From JBDRMV01 sp043825615 (GTDB lineage Bacteria > CG03): a DNA stretch of 64,000 nt. How positions within the stretch are numbered: the stretch's first letter is position 1; each line of letters opens with the position of its first letter. This document shows positions 25,136 through 34,663 of this stretch, one piece after another. The translations under genes and the position numbers were made by a program. The stretch covers positions 1-64,000 of the forward strand of contig JBDRRS010000018.1 of assembly GCA_043825615.1 (NCBI GenBank), given 5' to 3'. The notes beneath the pieces were generated by a model. The model saw only the letters and a list, made by a program, of their open reading frames with translations. It was not told where the DNA came from and did not search any database.

Positions 25136-28100
25136 ATGAAAAATTTTGTTAAGGGATTTTTTGTTTTGTTTATTACCTGTGCTTTTGTTCACACAGAACT
25201 CGTGACGGCGGGAACAATCAGCGGAAATGTTTCGTATTTGGGTTCACAGATAGGCGATATAGCAATCGGAGTGTTTAATGACCCTTCTTTTGCCGGCGAG
25301 CCGGTTATCATGTCCACGATATCCGCCCCGGGGGCGTATACCGTTAGTGATTCCGCCCTCATTTCCGGCGCGACTTATTACCTGATTTCGATTTTACCGA
25401 CTGTGGATCTTGACCATATGAAGGCGACCGACCCGTGGTCGGTTTACAAGAGCACGGCGAATTTCAATACTCCCGACCCCGTGTTTATGGCGGGGACGTC
25501 CGTTGCAAATATAGATATGGTTCTGGTTGACGGCAATGAGGCATATCCGAATCCCTTTGCGGGAGATGGTGGGGATGTATATGGAAATGCAGAAGCTTGG
25601 TCACAGAACTGGCAGCAGGGTAATCAATATGTGGTGCACTTTAGCGTTAGTGATTCCAGCCACGAAATAACATCAGTTAGTGTTGAAGGTTTCGGTATCT
25701 TATCACCCCCTCTTAACATTGATTACGATTCAAACGAAGGCAGATGGAATTCTTGGCATAGCGGTAAAAGTCTTGATTTTGGAAATACTCCGCCGTCACC
25801 GCCGGTTACATATACGTTTACAATTGTCGATGCATCAACCACCGCCATCAAAACCTCTACAATCGAAAGCTTTATTGATGTATGGGCCACAAACCTTTCA
25901 CCCTCAGGCGGCCAGACAGTTTCAGAATCGTTTCAATTTTCATGGACGGAGCCAGTTGGTAATTATGAATATGGGGTTGAACTTTATGATGGTAATGACT
26001 GTAGGATTTGGAATCTCTACCATATTTCTGCTTCGCCTGTAAATTATACCGGTTCTGCGCTTACTCCGGGTGCAGCATATAGGTACGACCTTCTTACAGA
26101 TGATACTTATGGCAGTACATCATTTGTTGGAGAAACTTTTGTCTATCAAAGCGGGGTTGGCGGCGGTGTTACCCTTACTCTTGACGGCGACGGTTATGAT
26201 TTTTCAGCAGAAGTTCCGGCGGCCTGGGGTTCGGGAGCTGACATTTGTTTTTCATCGGGAACTTTTACCCCCGGCGTTAATGAACTTGAGGTTTATAGCA
26301 GTGATATTTACGATGCGGGAACGGCGTGGTCTGATGTCAACAGCGTGGATATATTTAGCAACACCGGCACGGGCGACGGCCACATAGAGCCGCAGGTGGG
26401 GAATTATTATACTTTCAAGGATTCCGTTGATGATAAGGAAACGGTTATAAAAATAACTAACATTACGGGGAATTCGGTGACTTTTGTGGTCAATTACGAT
26501 TATATGACTGCCGGCGGCGGGCCGGGCGGTTTTTCCGGAACAATCGGTTATCCCAATGGAACACTGACGGGGCCGCTGTTAATTCTTGTAAAGGAAACCA
26601 CTGCCCCCGACTGGCAGACCCCTTCGACATATACGTTTGTTGCTAATCCCGTTTTCCCAGTCAGTTACAGTTTTAGCGGACTGCCCGCGGAAATAGAGTA
26701 TGACGTCTGCGCAGTACTCTCCGATGATCTGGTATATGATGCAGGGGAGCCGTTCGGCGGCCGAATGAATCTGTGGTTCAGCGACGGCGTTATGTTAGAT
26801 AATCAAAATTTTGATATCAGCGATACCGGCGGTGATTTGACTGACGCCGGCGGCTCGGCAGGCGGCACAACTTATGATTATTACGGTTCCTATAACGGCA
26901 TTCCCGTGACGCTGGCGAACGTATCCGTGACCTCTTCGAACGGCGATGATATTATTTCGCCGAACAACGACGGCCTTGACGACGAATTACAACTGAATTA
27001 TGTGATAAAATCCACTAATTCTCAGATTACCTCATGCGGAGGCGCAAACGTTAAAATTGTCGTTGACACGAACGGCGACGGCAAGGCGAACGTTTTCAAG
27101 TGGGAGCAGGTGATGTGGGAAGACAATACGCCGCATTATATCTCGGATAACGCGATTTCAACGACAAGCGCGTATTATAATCCCAACGGCAATGACTGGT
27201 GGGGTTATTTCAATTCTCTTACGCAAGACGAAAAAGGCGCGCTGAAGGTGAGTTATAACGAGCTCAACGCCAAGCAGGCGCAGATGGATTATGACTTCTG
27301 GGACTGGCTCAGCCAGGATGATTTTAAAGATGATGATGCAGACGGCATTTATGAAACGGGCGTAAGAACGGTAAACATTAATTTTTCGTGGGACTGGCTG
27401 AAGAGAATTCCGGAAAACGGCGCCTGCAAAATTTTCATAGAAGCCGCCGCGCCGTATTATTCGCCGCAAACCGTGTCGGATTCGACGACTACGACTGTTA
27501 CGGTCGAAGGCGTCGGCGCGGTATGGGGCAGGGTTACGCTGCCGGACGGAGGGCCCGCCGCTTATGCGGAAGTCAATGCGGGCAACCAGTATTCATGGAA
27601 CAACGCCTTTACGGGGCCGCTCGGTTTTTATGTGATGAGAGGAATGGCGGAAGGAACTTATCATATGGAAGCGAGAAAAGCGGGCTTTACAAGAGCCAGC
27701 AAAGATAATGTGATTCTTTCCACCTCTGTCTTGCGACAGGATTTTCAGCTCGGCACGGGCGTGAAAGTTATTGCGAATATCACGCTGCCTTCGCCGTTTA
27801 CGCCCTACACCGACCAGTGGGGGAATACAGTAAGTGAAATGTGGGGCAATCTTGACGCATGGAGCATGGACGGTCCCGACGGCGGCTGGGCGAATTTCAG
27901 AATTTCAAGCGGCGCCTCAAACGCTGTGTGTGTTCTTCCGCTTGTTGAAGGCATTTATAATATAAACGCCCGCGCGGACAATTACGTTTCGGTTTCAACG
28001 ACGGTTATTTTAAAACCGGCCGCCAAGGGCGGGGTGCTTGGCGCCGGCGCGACATTCTATAATCTGACGGTTTCGCTGAATCCCTCTGTGAATATTACGG

Positions 28101-31100
28101 GATATATTATCGTACTTACCACAGGCACGGAAGAAATAAATCGGCAGTGGATTGATATAAACGCCCGCTCTACGGATAACACCGCCTGGGCGTGGGGGCA
28201 GAGAGAGTGGGATCAGGCGCAGTGGGAGATACATACAGCAAGTACCACAATCCCCTTTACGGTCAGGAATGTTACGCCGGGTAAAACCTATATACTGAAT
28301 TTCTGGAGCCAGTATTACGCCGAAACTTCAATGACTGTTGAAGTAGGCACAACGACTGTTGTTAAGACAAAGGCGGAAGCCGTGGTTATGGATGCCGGCC
28401 AGGCAATTTCCGGCGACATCGTTATCAACTGGACGCCTGCGACTTATGACATTTATCAAAACCAGTCATGGGATGACAACGGCGTTAAAAAAATATGGCT
28501 GAACCTTGACGCTTTCAACGAGCAGACACAGCAGGGTAGAAATATAGGCCTTAACGTGCGGATAAGTTCGGTTACTTCCGTGACTGTTCCGTATGTTCTT
28601 GCCGGCCTGCAGGCGGAGCAGAAATATCAGTTGAATGTCTGGGGTCTCGACAACGGCTTTGAGCAGGAAGACCGCTGGGAGAAAGTTACGGCGCCGAGCA
28701 CAAAAACCATTACTTTCAATCCTTTCTCGGGGAAGATAACGGGCATGATTCTCGACCATGCGGGTAATCCGGTCAGTTCGAATACGGTAAGTATAAGCTG
28801 TGATATGCAGTTTGACAGAGGTATGCCCAACAGCGATGTTACTCTTCACCCGACTGCGACCGGGTGGTTTTGCATCGACGAACTCAGAACCGGAGAATAT
28901 ATCGTCACGATAATGGAGCAGGATGAAAACGGTATGCCGGGAGCGAATTACGGGATGGTGCGGAAGAGGGCAGTTGTGGAAAACGGAAAGACCAAGCCGC
29001 TCGGCGCTATATATCTTAAATCGGCGGGAAGCATCAGCGGAACTCTTGTTCTCGATTCTGCTAAATATCCGACCTGGAACGATGTGTATGCCGCAAGCAC
29101 TAAGACCTACTATATTTACGACCAGAGAATGATGCAGATGGAAGGTCCGCCGGTGGAACTTGTGGTAAGAGCAATATCTATGCAACAGATGCAGCAGGGC
29201 GGCGACCCTATGCAATCTTCTCTTAAAGCGCGTCTTGAATGGACGAACCCTCTCATTGCGTCCTATACAATAAGAGGCCTTGCGGAAGGCAGTTATATTG
29301 TATTACCGCCCCTGTTTTTTGATAAATCCAATGATGCCGGCGATTTTGCAAGTATGTTTGGAATGGGCGGCGATGCCATGGCCAATGCCGACCTTGCTTC
29401 GCGGACGCCGATGGTGCCGCTCGTAACAGGCGAAACCAAAAAACTTCCCCCGTTAACTCTTATTGACGGCGTGGAAGTTAAGGGAACCGTTCAGAGGGCA
29501 GAGACGGGAGTCGAAGGGCATTACAGGGTTGAACTGATAAGCAGGGAGCATTATATGCCCGTCGCTCCGGGGAAACCCATTGATTTTTTTGACTTTACCC
29601 AGTTTTCCGCCGCGGGCATTAGTAAGCCGAGCACATTGAATAACCCGACACAGAGTTTCTCGTTTACGTCTATATATCCGGGCAAATATAATGCTACGGT
29701 GCGGGTGTGGGACCAGAGTTATAAAGATGCCTCCGCGCCCTTTGAAATTTTAGCGGGCTCCACAAAAAACGTCGACCTCGGCACGGTTATGCTTGAGAAA
29801 GGCGCTAACATCACAGGCATTCTCAGGGACGAGGATACCGGCGCCGTGGTTTATGACGGAATCGCTGTAATGTGCCGAAGCATTCCCTGGCGGGAAGGAA
29901 CGCACAGACGCACCGAATCTTATAATAATACCTGGGCGGATTCCGATATAAAAATAAGTTCAATTACCGGAGCGTTCAAACTCAAGAACCTGCCGGCCGG
30001 AACTTATGAGGTCGAGGTGGAATATGATAAAAGCGACCTGTCTTATGCTTATGTGGGGAAGAGAATCGTGGGCGTAAGCGTGCCGGATTCCACGGGCGAT
30101 GTTGACATAGGAACAATAGAACTGAAAAAAGGAAAAAATATTTCAGGTTTTGTGAAAGACGCATCCGGTAATCCCGTACCCAATATAAAGGTGGAAGCAG
30201 AGCCAATGACGGGAACCATAAATACCTGGTCTGATTACCGCACAGATTCCGAAGGGCGCTTCACTCTTAAGGGCCTTAACCCGGATATACAATACTGGAA
30301 AGTGATAGCCGCGCCGAGGCCGGAAGTGTGGGACAGATGGGAAGATGAATCATATTACGCTCCTTCCGTGAAGAAAAATGTCATTATAGGCAGCACCGAT
30401 ACGGTAATGACCGTGACATTGCCGAATGCAAGTATTACGGGGGTTGTTATGACGCCCGTTCTTTCATCCAGGGACGATATGGAAATACTGATGCCGAAAG
30501 GATTGCGCGATGATAATAAAGCGGGTCTTAAATCATACGGGGCTTTCATCGTGCTCCAGCACAGCGGTGAGCGGTATAACGATCCCTTTCACGGCTACGA
30601 GATTATAAGCAAAGCGCCTTTCTGGGAAGAAAACCGCTGGAAATCGTCTTTTACGATAACGGGTATAAAAAACGGCAAATACAATCTTCGCCTCGTATCT
30701 CAGGATTTCTGCTCTGAATATTTGAAAGATATAGATGTGCCTTCGGGTATTACCGTTATGGAGCCGATTGTGCTTTCCACCGGCGCCACTCTTTCAGGCG
30801 TGTTTACCAAGTTGGACGGAACCAAGGTTAAGAACACGGAAATTAGAGAGGTTGCCGCCGCCACCCAGGACATGAAGGAAATAGTTTTCGGAAAACTTAC
30901 AACGAACAGCAGCACCGGTGAGATAGAAAGCTACAGTGTTTCGGGACTCAGGAAGGGCAATTCTTATACTGTTGTCTTGCCGCTGGAGGAGGACAAGCTT
31001 TTTATGGCTCCCGAACCGCAGAAAATAACGGGAGACAACCAGACCTACAACTTTTATTTTCAGGATAATGCGCCGCTTTTTATGAGCTGGATTAACAGGT

Positions 31101-32926
31101 CTTCAAACACGGTTACCATAGATATAATGGCCAGCGAACCCCTGCGCGAAAGCATAGGAACGGACGTTGTCGTTCTCGACGGGGTTTATACCAGTACCGG
31201 CAGTGTTGTAGCGGGAAGTTTCGACAGCATAGTAATCGCCGATGACAAGGCATCCATTACCGCGTGTTTTACTTTCACCGGCTCGCAGAATTCCATCAAG
31301 TATCATTTTGAAGGAACCGACCTCAACGGCAACAAACAGTCGCCGGACGATTATACCGGCACGGGAACGTATCCGTTTACATTTGAGTATTACAAGGCGT
31401 GGAATAATTACGCTCAGAAAAACATCAACCCGACTTTCGGGGGTTCCGTAGAAGTCGGAAATGGCGACAACAGCGAAGTGTATGTGCCGACGGGAAGCAT
31501 GGATACTAACAAGGACATAAGCGTGACGATAGGAACGACTGAATTCCCGGAAGAGGAAGTGGGTTCCAACCCTGCCGGATCCGGCCGTTCGGCAGCGTCC
31601 TGCAGAGCTTTGGCTGTAAAGAGGGACAGTTTTTACACCGCCCGTTACGGGGCGGCAATGCCGGCTCTTGCGGGCGATTTGCTTCCCGGCACGACGATGA
31701 GTTCTCTCTATGAAGTCAAGGCGCGGCTTGTAAGCGGGCCGCTTGCCTCGATAGCCGCCAGCCAGTCGGTGGCGCTCACTTTTGAGTATGATTCGGCGCT
31801 TTCCACACATCCGGCGACCGATTTTCTTTACGTTTATTCCTCAACGGCTGACTCCAATGCGGAATGGGAACTTGTGGACGGCTCGCCCGTGATAGATACT
31901 GAAAACAACACGATAACGGTCCAGACAAATCATTTCTCTTATTTTACGGTATTCAAACTTGCCGCTGCTCCGAGCGTGACGATTACTAACCCGACAGTCA
32001 CATCCGTTTCACCCGCCTCGGGGGAGAGTGCGACGACAATTTCGTCAATGACGATTATGGGAACCGGCTTCAAGACCGGCGCAAGCATTTCGTTTTCACC
32101 CGTGGGGCTAAGCGTTAGTTCAATAACCGTGAACAGCGCAACAAGGATTACAGCATGGACGGTGGTGATAGCCAATACAGCCGTTCCCGGAGCGCGAACC
32201 ATAACGGTAACAAATACGGATACCGGAGCAGGAGCTCTTGCCAATGCTTTTTATGTCACTTCCGATAGCGCAACTTACAACATAAGTTCCGTTGACGGCG
32301 GCGGCGCGGTATATGTAGGCGATGGCACGGTAACGCTGACGATAAACGGCTCAGGATTGAATGTTTTTGCGGATGAGGCCGCGGATGTTATAAAACTTGT
32401 AAATACCGCGGAGAGTTATCAGATTACAGGCGCGACGACATCAGTTTCCACGGGAACGCTGACAGTACAGGTTGTAATATCTTCTTCGGCAGCCATAGGA
32501 ACTTATGATTTGCATCTCGTAGATAATAGCGGCGAGTATCTCTCGCAAAGCGCTGTTATAATAGTGAGCGTGAATCCGTATACAAAACTGTTTAAGACGT
32601 ACGTATTTCCGAATCCCTGCAGCGCCGACAGCATCAGCATAAAGGTCTGCGTGCCGGGAACGGCGTCGGAAATTTCGGCGGGAACATCCGTCAACGGCGA
32701 GGTCAGAATTTACACCGTGACGGGAGAGCAGGTGTGGTCCGCATCGCCGGTTTTTGAAAAGGGTTACGGACCCGGCGATTTGGCTACGGCAGGGGCGGAT
32801 AAGAATATAATAACCTGGAATTTGAAAAACTCAAACGGGCAGAATGCGGCATCGGGCGTTTATTTTTACATGGTAGAAGTTTCCGGCCAAGGCTGCGATA
32901 AAGGTAAGATAGCGATAGTTAGATAA
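25136..32926 (+). CDS. Giant secreted multi-domain surface protein
   Basis: At 2596 residues this is by far the largest gene. A signal peptide (MKNFVKGFFVLFITCAFVHT) leads into fibronectin- or SBBP-like beta modules and then many carboxypeptidase-regulatory-like (CarboxypepD_reg) beta-sandwich repeats, with recurring motifs such as GxVxxxxGNPVxN and LKNLPAGTYEVEV. An IPT/TIG domain pair follows (TVTSVSPASGESATTISSMTI). The last ~100 residues resemble a FlgD-like or type IX sorting domain (FPNPC, GEVRIYTVTGEQVW, SGVYFYMVEV, GKIAIV). It is probably a surface or adhesion protein. ATG25136 has a perfect GGAGG site; a longer reading from 25088 has none. The first part of the gene (25560-26160) is more AT-rich than the rest. 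Confidence 0.88.
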   Translation: MKNFVKGFFVLFITCAFVHTELVTAGTISGNVSYLGSQIGDIAIGVFNDPSFAGEPVIMSTISAPGAYTVSDSALISGATYYLISILPTVDLDHMKATDPWSVYKSTANFNTPDPVFMAGTSVANIDMVLVDGNEAYPNPFAGDGGDVYGNAEAWSQNWQQGNQYVVHFSVSDSSHEITSVSVEGFGILSPPLNIDYDSNEGRWNSWHSGKSLDFGNTPPSPPVTYTFTIVDASTTAIKTSTIESFIDVWATNLSPSGGQTVSESFQFSWTEPVGNYEYGVELYDGNDCRIWNLYHISASPVNYTGSALTPGAAYRYDLLTDDTYGSTSFVGETFVYQSGVGGGVTLTLDGDGYDFSAEVPAAWGSGADICFSSGTFTPGVNELEVYSSDIYDAGTAWSDVNSVDIFSNTGTGDGHIEPQVGNYYTFKDSVDDKETVIKITNITGNSVTFVVNYDYMTAGGGPGGFSGTIGYPNGTLTGPLLILVKETTAPDWQTPSTYTFVANPVFPVSYSFSGLPAEIEYDVCAVLSDDLVYDAGEPFGGRMNLWFSDGVMLDNQNFDISDTGGDLTDAGGSAGGTTYDYYGSYNGIPVTLANVSVTSSNGDDIISPNNDGLDDELQLNYVIKSTNSQITSCGGANVKIVVDTNGDGKANVFKWEQVMWEDNTPHYISDNAISTTSAYYNPNGNDWWGYFNSLTQDEKGALKVSYNELNAKQAQMDYDFWDWLSQDDFKDDDADGIYETGVRTVNINFSWDWLKRIPENGACKIFIEAAAPYYSPQTVSDSTTTTVTVEGVGAVWGRVTLPDGGPAAYAEVNAGNQYSWNNAFTGPLGFYVMRGMAEGTYHMEARKAGFTRASKDNVILSTSVLRQDFQLGTGVKVIANITLPSPFTPYTDQWGNTVSEMWGNLDAWSMDGPDGGWANFRISSGASNAVCVLPLVEGIYNINARADNYVSVSTTVILKPAAKGGVLGAGATFYNLTVSLNPSVNITGYIIVLTTGTEEINRQWIDINARSTDNTAWAWGQREWDQAQWEIHTASTTIPFTVRNVTPGKTYILNFWSQYYAETSMTVEVGTTTVVKTKAEAVVMDAGQAISGDIVINWTPATYDIYQNQSWDDNGVKKIWLNLDAFNEQTQQGRNIGLNVRISSVTSVTVPYVLAGLQAEQKYQLNVWGLDNGFEQEDRWEKVTAPSTKTITFNPFSGKITGMILDHAGNPVSSNTVSISCDMQFDRGMPNSDVTLHPTATGWFCIDELRTGEYIVTIMEQDENGMPGANYGMVRKRAVVENGKTKPLGAIYLKSAGSISGTLVLDSAKYPTWNDVYAASTKTYYIYDQRMMQMEGPPVELVVRAISMQQMQQGGDPMQSSLKARLEWTNPLIASYTIRGLAEGSYIVLPPLFFDKSNDAGDFASMFGMGGDAMANADLASRTPMVPLVTGETKKLPPLTLIDGVEVKGTVQRAETGVEGHYRVELISREHYMPVAPGKPIDFFDFTQFSAAGISKPSTLNNPTQSFSFTSIYPGKYNATVRVWDQSYKDASAPFEILAGSTKNVDLGTVMLEKGANITGILRDEDTGAVVYDGIAVMCRSIPWREGTHRRTESYNNTWADSDIKISSITGAFKLKNLPAGTYEVEVEYDKSDLSYAYVGKRIVGVSVPDSTGDVDIGTIELKKGKNISGFVKDASGNPVPNIKVEAEPMTGTINTWSDYRTDSEGRFTLKGLNPDIQYWKVIAAPRPEVWDRWEDESYYAPSVKKNVIIGSTDTVMTVTLPNASITGVVMTPVLSSRDDMEILMPKGLRDDNKAGLKSYGAFIVLQHSGERYNDPFHGYEIISKAPFWEENRWKSSFTITGIKNGKYNLRLVSQDFCSEYLKDIDVPSGITVMEPIVLSTGATLSGVFTKLDGTKVKNTEIREVAAATQDMKEIVFGKLTTNSSTGEIESYSVSGLRKGNSYTVVLPLEEDKLFMAPEPQKITGDNQTYNFYFQDNAPLFMSWINRSSNTVTIDIMASEPLRESIGTDVVVLDGVYTSTGSVVAGSFDSIVIADDKASITACFTFTGSQNSIKYHFEGTDLNGNKQSPDDYTGTGTYPFTFEYYKAWNNYAQKNINPTFGGSVEVGNGDNSEVYVPTGSMDTNKDISVTIGTTEFPEEEVGSNPAGSGRSAASCRALAVKRDSFYTARYGAAMPALAGDLLPGTTMSSLYEVKARLVSGPLASIAASQSVALTFEYDSALSTHPATDFLYVYSSTADSNAEWELVDGSPVIDTENNTITVQTNHFSYFTVFKLAAAPSVTITNPTVTSVSPASGESATTISSMTIMGTGFKTGASISFSPVGLSVSSITVNSATRITAWTVVIANTAVPGARTITVTNTDTGAGALANAFYVTSDSATYNISSVDGGGAVYVGDGTVTLTINGSGLNVFADEAADVIKLVNTAESYQITGATTSVSTGTLTVQVVISSSAAIGTYDLHLVDNSGEYLSQSAVIIVSVNPYTKLFKTYVFPNPCSADSISIKVCVPGTASEISAGTSVNGEVRIYTVTGEQVWSASPVFEKGYGPGDLATAGADKNIITWNLKNSNGQNAASGVYFYMVEVSGQGCDKGKIAIVR

Positions 32927-32935
32927 TGAAATTAA

Positions 32936-32993
32936 CCCCTTGTCCGCCGTCGGCGGACTTCCCTCTTTTTCAAAGGGGGATGAAAAAGGGGAT
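32936..32993. repeat. Palindromic elements between the giant gene and the FecR gene
   Basis: A perfect palindrome with arms GTCCGCCG / CGGCGGAC (32942-32958) is followed by CCCTCTTTTTCAAAGGGGG (32961-32979), which shares its core with the element in the endonuclease V gene. The elements keep an open frame with the FecR gene, giving a false long N-terminus from 32926. Confidence 0.7.
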
Positions 32994-33006
32994 GATGGAG
33001 GAATTT

Positions 33007-34362
33007 ATGAAAAAATTATTTAGAATTTTGGTATCGGCGGCTTTTTTTACCGCGCCGCTTTTTGCCGTGAATGCGATTGTAATGAAAGTTTCCGGCTCTG
33101 CTCAGTATATGAGGGGGGATGCAGATGTGGCCGTTTCTGTCGTTTCCGGCTGGGTGGCGCTCACGAAAGGTCTTTACCTTACGGAAAACGATACGATAAA
33201 AACGGGCGCCGACGGCAAGGCATCTCTTGTCCTTGATACGGGTAGCCAGATAGACATCGGGGCATCCAGTAATCTGAAAATAGCGAACCTGACGGACACC
33301 GATACGCTGCTTGACCTGACGATGGGCGAACTGACGAGTAAAGTGAAGGAACTTAAAGGGAAAGAGTCATTTAAAGTAAAGACGCCGGCTTCCGTGTGCG
33401 CGGTGCGCGGGACACTGTTTAGGGTTGCGGTTGACGAGTCGGGGAAGACAAAGGTTTCCGTTTTTGCCGGAGTCGTTTCGGCGCGGGAAATTTCAGGCAT
33501 CGGCGAGGAAATTTACATCCGCCAAAACCAGTATCTTGAAGTTCTTCCGGGCGTCGCTCCCGGGCATGCGGCCGACCTTAGTTTTATGCCCGCCGCAAGA
33601 GAGGTTCTGCTTACGAAAGCGGAATTTATGAACGAAGTCAGGGCGGATATGACAAAGGAGCAGGTTCAGTCCGCGGCCGCAATCGAGGTTAAGAATGCCG
33701 AATACGAGCAGGGGAAGACAATGGTTGATTACTTCGGCAAAAGAGTCCGTCTTGAGCAGTATATTGTCCGTCCTCAATCCGACCAGTTTAAGTTTGTCGC
33801 GCTTAACGAGAGAGACAACAGGTTTGATTATTTCACCTGGCTTGCGAGTTTCAACACAGATTTACCTTCCGACCTTTCGGTTGCGAATAAAATTGCTTTT
33901 GATGAGGTCAGTTGGTCAGCTTTAAATCCACCTTCCTACTGGATAAAACAGCACGATTGTCTCGCCTCAAACACTGTTGATTCCGTTGAATGGCAGAAAA
34001 CAAGAACAAATTGGGATACAGCCGCGTCCGTTACGGAATTCAAGTTAAATAATAAGAATGTTGGTTTGGTGAACACGTATGAGAAGGATGACATAATGGA
34101 TCCTACTGGAGACCATCGATATGATTATATATATGCGGATCAAGGTATAACTCTTGATGGAAGCGGGGCCTACTCTTACAGGGAAGATTATTATATGATA
34201 GATGATGAAGGCAAAATGTCAGATACAAAGGCGGAATATGATAAAAATCCAGATGGGTATAACGAAGAAATGGTTTTTACAAGTGATGCTTTTTCTGGAA
34301 CGGACGGGAAAATAGACCTCGTTTTTGCTCCGGAGATATTCGCTCAGGCGGGAATAAGATGA
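33007..34362 (+). CDS. FecR-domain secreted protein
   Basis: This 451-residue protein has a signal peptide (MKKLFRILVSAAFFTAPLFA) and an N-terminal FecR domain of about 130 residues (VSGSAQYMRGD, LTENDTIKTGADGKASLVLD, SFKVKTPASVCAVRGTLFRV). In many bacteria such proteins are exported and bind surface polymers or sense cargo rather than iron-citrate. The C-terminal 200 residues are Asp/Tyr-rich with no family I know, and their codons are more AT-rich. The start is ATG33007 with GGAGG before it. It overlaps the next gene as ATGA. Confidence 0.83.
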   Translation: MKKLFRILVSAAFFTAPLFAVNAIVMKVSGSAQYMRGDADVAVSVVSGWVALTKGLYLTENDTIKTGADGKASLVLDTGSQIDIGASSNLKIANLTDTDTLLDLTMGELTSKVKELKGKESFKVKTPASVCAVRGTLFRVAVDESGKTKVSVFAGVVSAREISGIGEEIYIRQNQYLEVLPGVAPGHAADLSFMPAAREVLLTKAEFMNEVRADMTKEQVQSAAAIEVKNAEYEQGKTMVDYFGKRVRLEQYIVRPQSDQFKFVALNERDNRFDYFTWLASFNTDLPSDLSVANKIAFDEVSWSALNPPSYWIKQHDCLASNTVDSVEWQKTRTNWDTAASVTEFKLNNKNVGLVNTYEKDDIMDPTGDHRYDYIYADQGITLDGSGAYSYREDYYMIDDEGKMSDTKAEYDKNPDGYNEEMVFTSDAFSGTDGKIDLVFAPEIFAQAGIR

Positions 34363-34544
34363 CAATAGAACAGAGGGAACTTATTGCTAACGGACTCATA
34401 AACTTGGGAAATATTGCCGCAGGTCTATTGATATTCGGGCAATTTGTTTCCGGAATAACTTTCCGCGCAGGGGTCTTTATTATAGGTTTGATTGCACTGT
34501 TGGTTTGCTATATAGTTGCTATAATCGCAAGAGGAGGGGATTAG
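34359..34544 (+). CDS. Mini membrane protein with two helices
   Basis: This 61-residue protein has two hydrophobic segments (about 10-30 and 35-56) joined by a short loop (SGITFRAG) and a basic end (ARGGD). Its ATG overlaps the FecR stop (ATGA at 34359-34362), so it is in the operon. The layout recalls small two-helix proteins of unknown function such as DUF6722, but I cannot confirm homology. Confidence 0.65.
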   Translation: MTIEQRELIANGLINLGNIAAGLLIFGQFVSGITFRAGVFIIGLIALLVCYIVAIIARGGD

Positions 34545-34546
34545 AT

Positions 34547-34663
34547 ATGGAGAAAGGCATTTATATTATGTATGGGGGGATTATACTTATGGCACTGGTC
34601 TTTGGCGCTATTGCTTTAATCCAAGACCATCAGAAAAAGAAAAAAGCGGGAATAAATAAATGA
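34547..34663 (+). CDS. Single-pass mini membrane protein of 38 residues
   Basis: From ATG34547 the reading frame encodes one transmembrane helix (IIYMYGGIILM-like start, then ALVFGAIALI) and a lysine-rich tail (HQKKKKAGINK). A strong GGAGGGG ribosome site (34533-34539) sits 7 bases before it inside the end of the previous mini gene, and its TGA overlaps the next ATG (ATGA at 34660-34663). These signals make it a likely real gene despite its size. Function unknown. Confidence 0.65.
   Translation: MEKGIYIMYGGIILMALVFGAIALIQDHQKKKKAGINK

Noticed and set aside
28466..29215. Minus-strand open frame of 249 codons inside the giant gene
   Set aside because: Shadow frame of the coding strand; His/Arg-rich translation with no motif.
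31103..31810. Long minus-strand open frame (235 codons) inside the giant gene
   Set aside because: It is antisense to a gene with clear domains, has a low-complexity Arg/His-rich translation and no ribosome site.
32926..33006. N-terminal extension of the FecR protein
   Set aside because: It is encoded by palindromic repeats and the GGAGG site with signal peptide begins at ATG33007.
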